Source of the DNA: Gammaproteobacteria bacterium
Lineage (GTDB): Bacteria; Pseudomonadota; Gammaproteobacteria; Steroidobacterales; Steroidobacteraceae
Reading direction: 5' to 3'
Length of the DNA stretch: 5,864 bases
Assembly: GCA_019242385.1 (NCBI GenBank)
Contig: JAFAVO010000205.1
Location: 1 to 5,864 of the forward strand
Both the position numbers and the translations under genes were made by a program. The notes below the pieces were generated by a model. It saw nothing but the letters and a program-made list of their open reading frames with translations, did not search any database and was not told the DNA's origin. Positions 5,046 through 5,864 of this stretch are shown here, in pieces. Each line of letters starts with the position of its first letter. The first letter of the stretch is position 1.

Positions 5046-5864
5046 ATGCAGGCTTTGGCGCGTGCTGGCGACACAAGAACCGTGCATCTCGTCGACGCAA
5101 CCCTGTTTTATTCTCCGACCTCCGGCGGCGTAAAGCGCTACCTGTCGGCGAAGCATGCCTGGCTCGGCGTGCACACCTCGTGGGAACACACCATCGTGGT
5201 CCCGGGCCGCGAGACCCATACCGAGCGCGGCGGAGTCTGCACGCTATCGGGCTATCCGGTGCCGGGAACCTTCAACTACCGCCTGCCGCTCAACCCGCGC
5301 CGCTGGACTCGGCTGCTCGAGGAGTTGGAGCCGACACTGATCGAGGCCGGGGACGTGTTCCACCCGGCCTGGGCCGGGTGGCTCGTGGCCCAGCGCCGCG
5401 GCATTCCGCTCATCGGCTTCTACCACTCGAATCTGCCGCAGCTCGCCGGGCGGCGCAGCTGCGGGTGGTTCACCGAGCCGGTGCTGCGGCGCTACGTGCG
5501 CCTGCTGTATGAGCGCTGCGACCTCGTGTTCGCGCCGAGCCGCCTGATGTGCGAGTACCTGCGCAGCCTGGGGCTCACGCAGGTAGCCCACCAGCCGCTC
5601 GGGGTCGATGCCGAAGTCTTCAATCCCGCGCGGCGCACCGAGGGGCTGCGCGCATGGCTGGGGCTGCCCGCGCACACACGCGTGCTCGTATATGCGGGGC
5701 GCTTCGCCGAAGAGAAGAACCTGCCGGTGCTGCTGCAGGCCTTCGCACGGCTCGGTGCGCCCTATCACCTTTTGCTGATCGGCGGCGAGCATGCGCGCCG
5801 GCCGGCGGCCAACGTCACGATGCTCCCCTACCGCCGCGACAGCCTGGAGCTCGCACAGTGGATC
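5046..5864 (+). CDS. GT4-family glycosyltransferase, C-terminus cut by window edge
   Basis: The window holds 273 codons with no stop, ending part-way through the second domain. The fold is GT-B: an N-terminal acceptor domain with the glycine loop SPTSGGVKRYL (23-33), HPAWAG (106-111), FYHSNLPQL (125-133) and FAPSRLM (162-168), then the linker PLGVDAEVFNPARR (184-197). The donor domain begins with VLVYAGRFAEEKNLPVLLQAF (213-233), where Arg219 and Lys224 are the residues that grip the nucleotide-sugar phosphates in this family. The acidic E-x7-E donor motif would lie just beyond the edge. Related enzymes (PimB, MgtA, SQD2 type) add hexoses to lipids or polysaccharides on the cytoplasmic face of the membrane. 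The exact sugar and acceptor cannot be told. ATG 5046 follows AAGG (5038-5041) with a short 4-nt spacing. A GTG at 5082, just before the first beta strand, is a less likely start. It diverges from the MttB-family gene. Confidence 0.88.
   Translation, partial: MQALARAGDTRTVHLVDATLFYSPTSGGVKRYLSAKHAWLGVHTSWEHTIVVPGRETHTERGGVCTLSGYPVPGTFNYRLPLNPRRWTRLLEELEPTLIEAGDVFHPAWAGWLVAQRRGIPLIGFYHSNLPQLAGRRSCGWFTEPVLRRYVRLLYERCDLVFAPSRLMCEYLRSLGLTQVAHQPLGVDAEVFNPARRTEGLRAWLGLPAHTRVLVYAGRFAEEKNLPVLLQAFARLGAPYHLLLIGGEHARRPAANVTMLPYRRDSLELAQWI

Overview
The window is G+C-rich and gene-dense. All recognisable proteins are of ordinary bacterial type, and codons favour G or C at third positions. The protein families (Tat-exported BBE-type flavoprotein, DesA-like desaturase, non-pyrrolysine MttB homologue with a basic N-terminus, GT4 glycosyltransferase, ATP/ADP-translocase-like transporter) point to a high-GC proteobacterium. 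I would guess a soil or aquatic gamma- or alphaproteobacterium, but nothing here fixes the lineage. I saw no rRNA, tRNA, CRISPR array, insertion sequence, integrase or phage gene.

Layout, left to right. (1) Positions 1-767, minus strand: N-terminal 255 residues of a membrane transporter of the TLC (ATP/ADP translocase)/MFS-like type, cut by the left edge. (2) Positions 768-884: a 117-bp divergent intergenic region. (3) Positions 885-2363, plus strand: a Tat-signal FAD-linked oxidoreductase of the berberine-bridge-enzyme type. (4) Positions 2410-3366, plus strand, 46 bp later and possibly co-transcribed: a three-histidine-box membrane fatty acid desaturase-type protein. (5) Positions 3382-4920, minus strand, convergent with the desaturase across only 15 bp: a trimethylamine methyltransferase (MttB) superfamily protein with no in-frame amber codon. 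(6) Positions 4921-5045: a second divergent intergenic region, with palindromes and an AT-rich patch. (7) Positions 5046-5864, plus strand: a GT4-family glycosyltransferase cut by the right edge.

The gene order does not form a single obvious pathway. The most coherent pair is the flavoprotein oxidase plus the desaturase, both oxidative enzymes on one strand. The transporter and the MttB homologue each diverge from a plus-strand neighbour. The MttB homologue would normally need a corrinoid protein and a second methyltransferase, and neither is encoded here. I do not see a clear new multi-gene system. The points most worth checking are the missing partner of the MttB homologue, the oxidase-desaturase pair, the nucleotide-transporter-like protein in what does not look like an obligate intracellular genome, and several GC-rich inverted repeats at gene ends.
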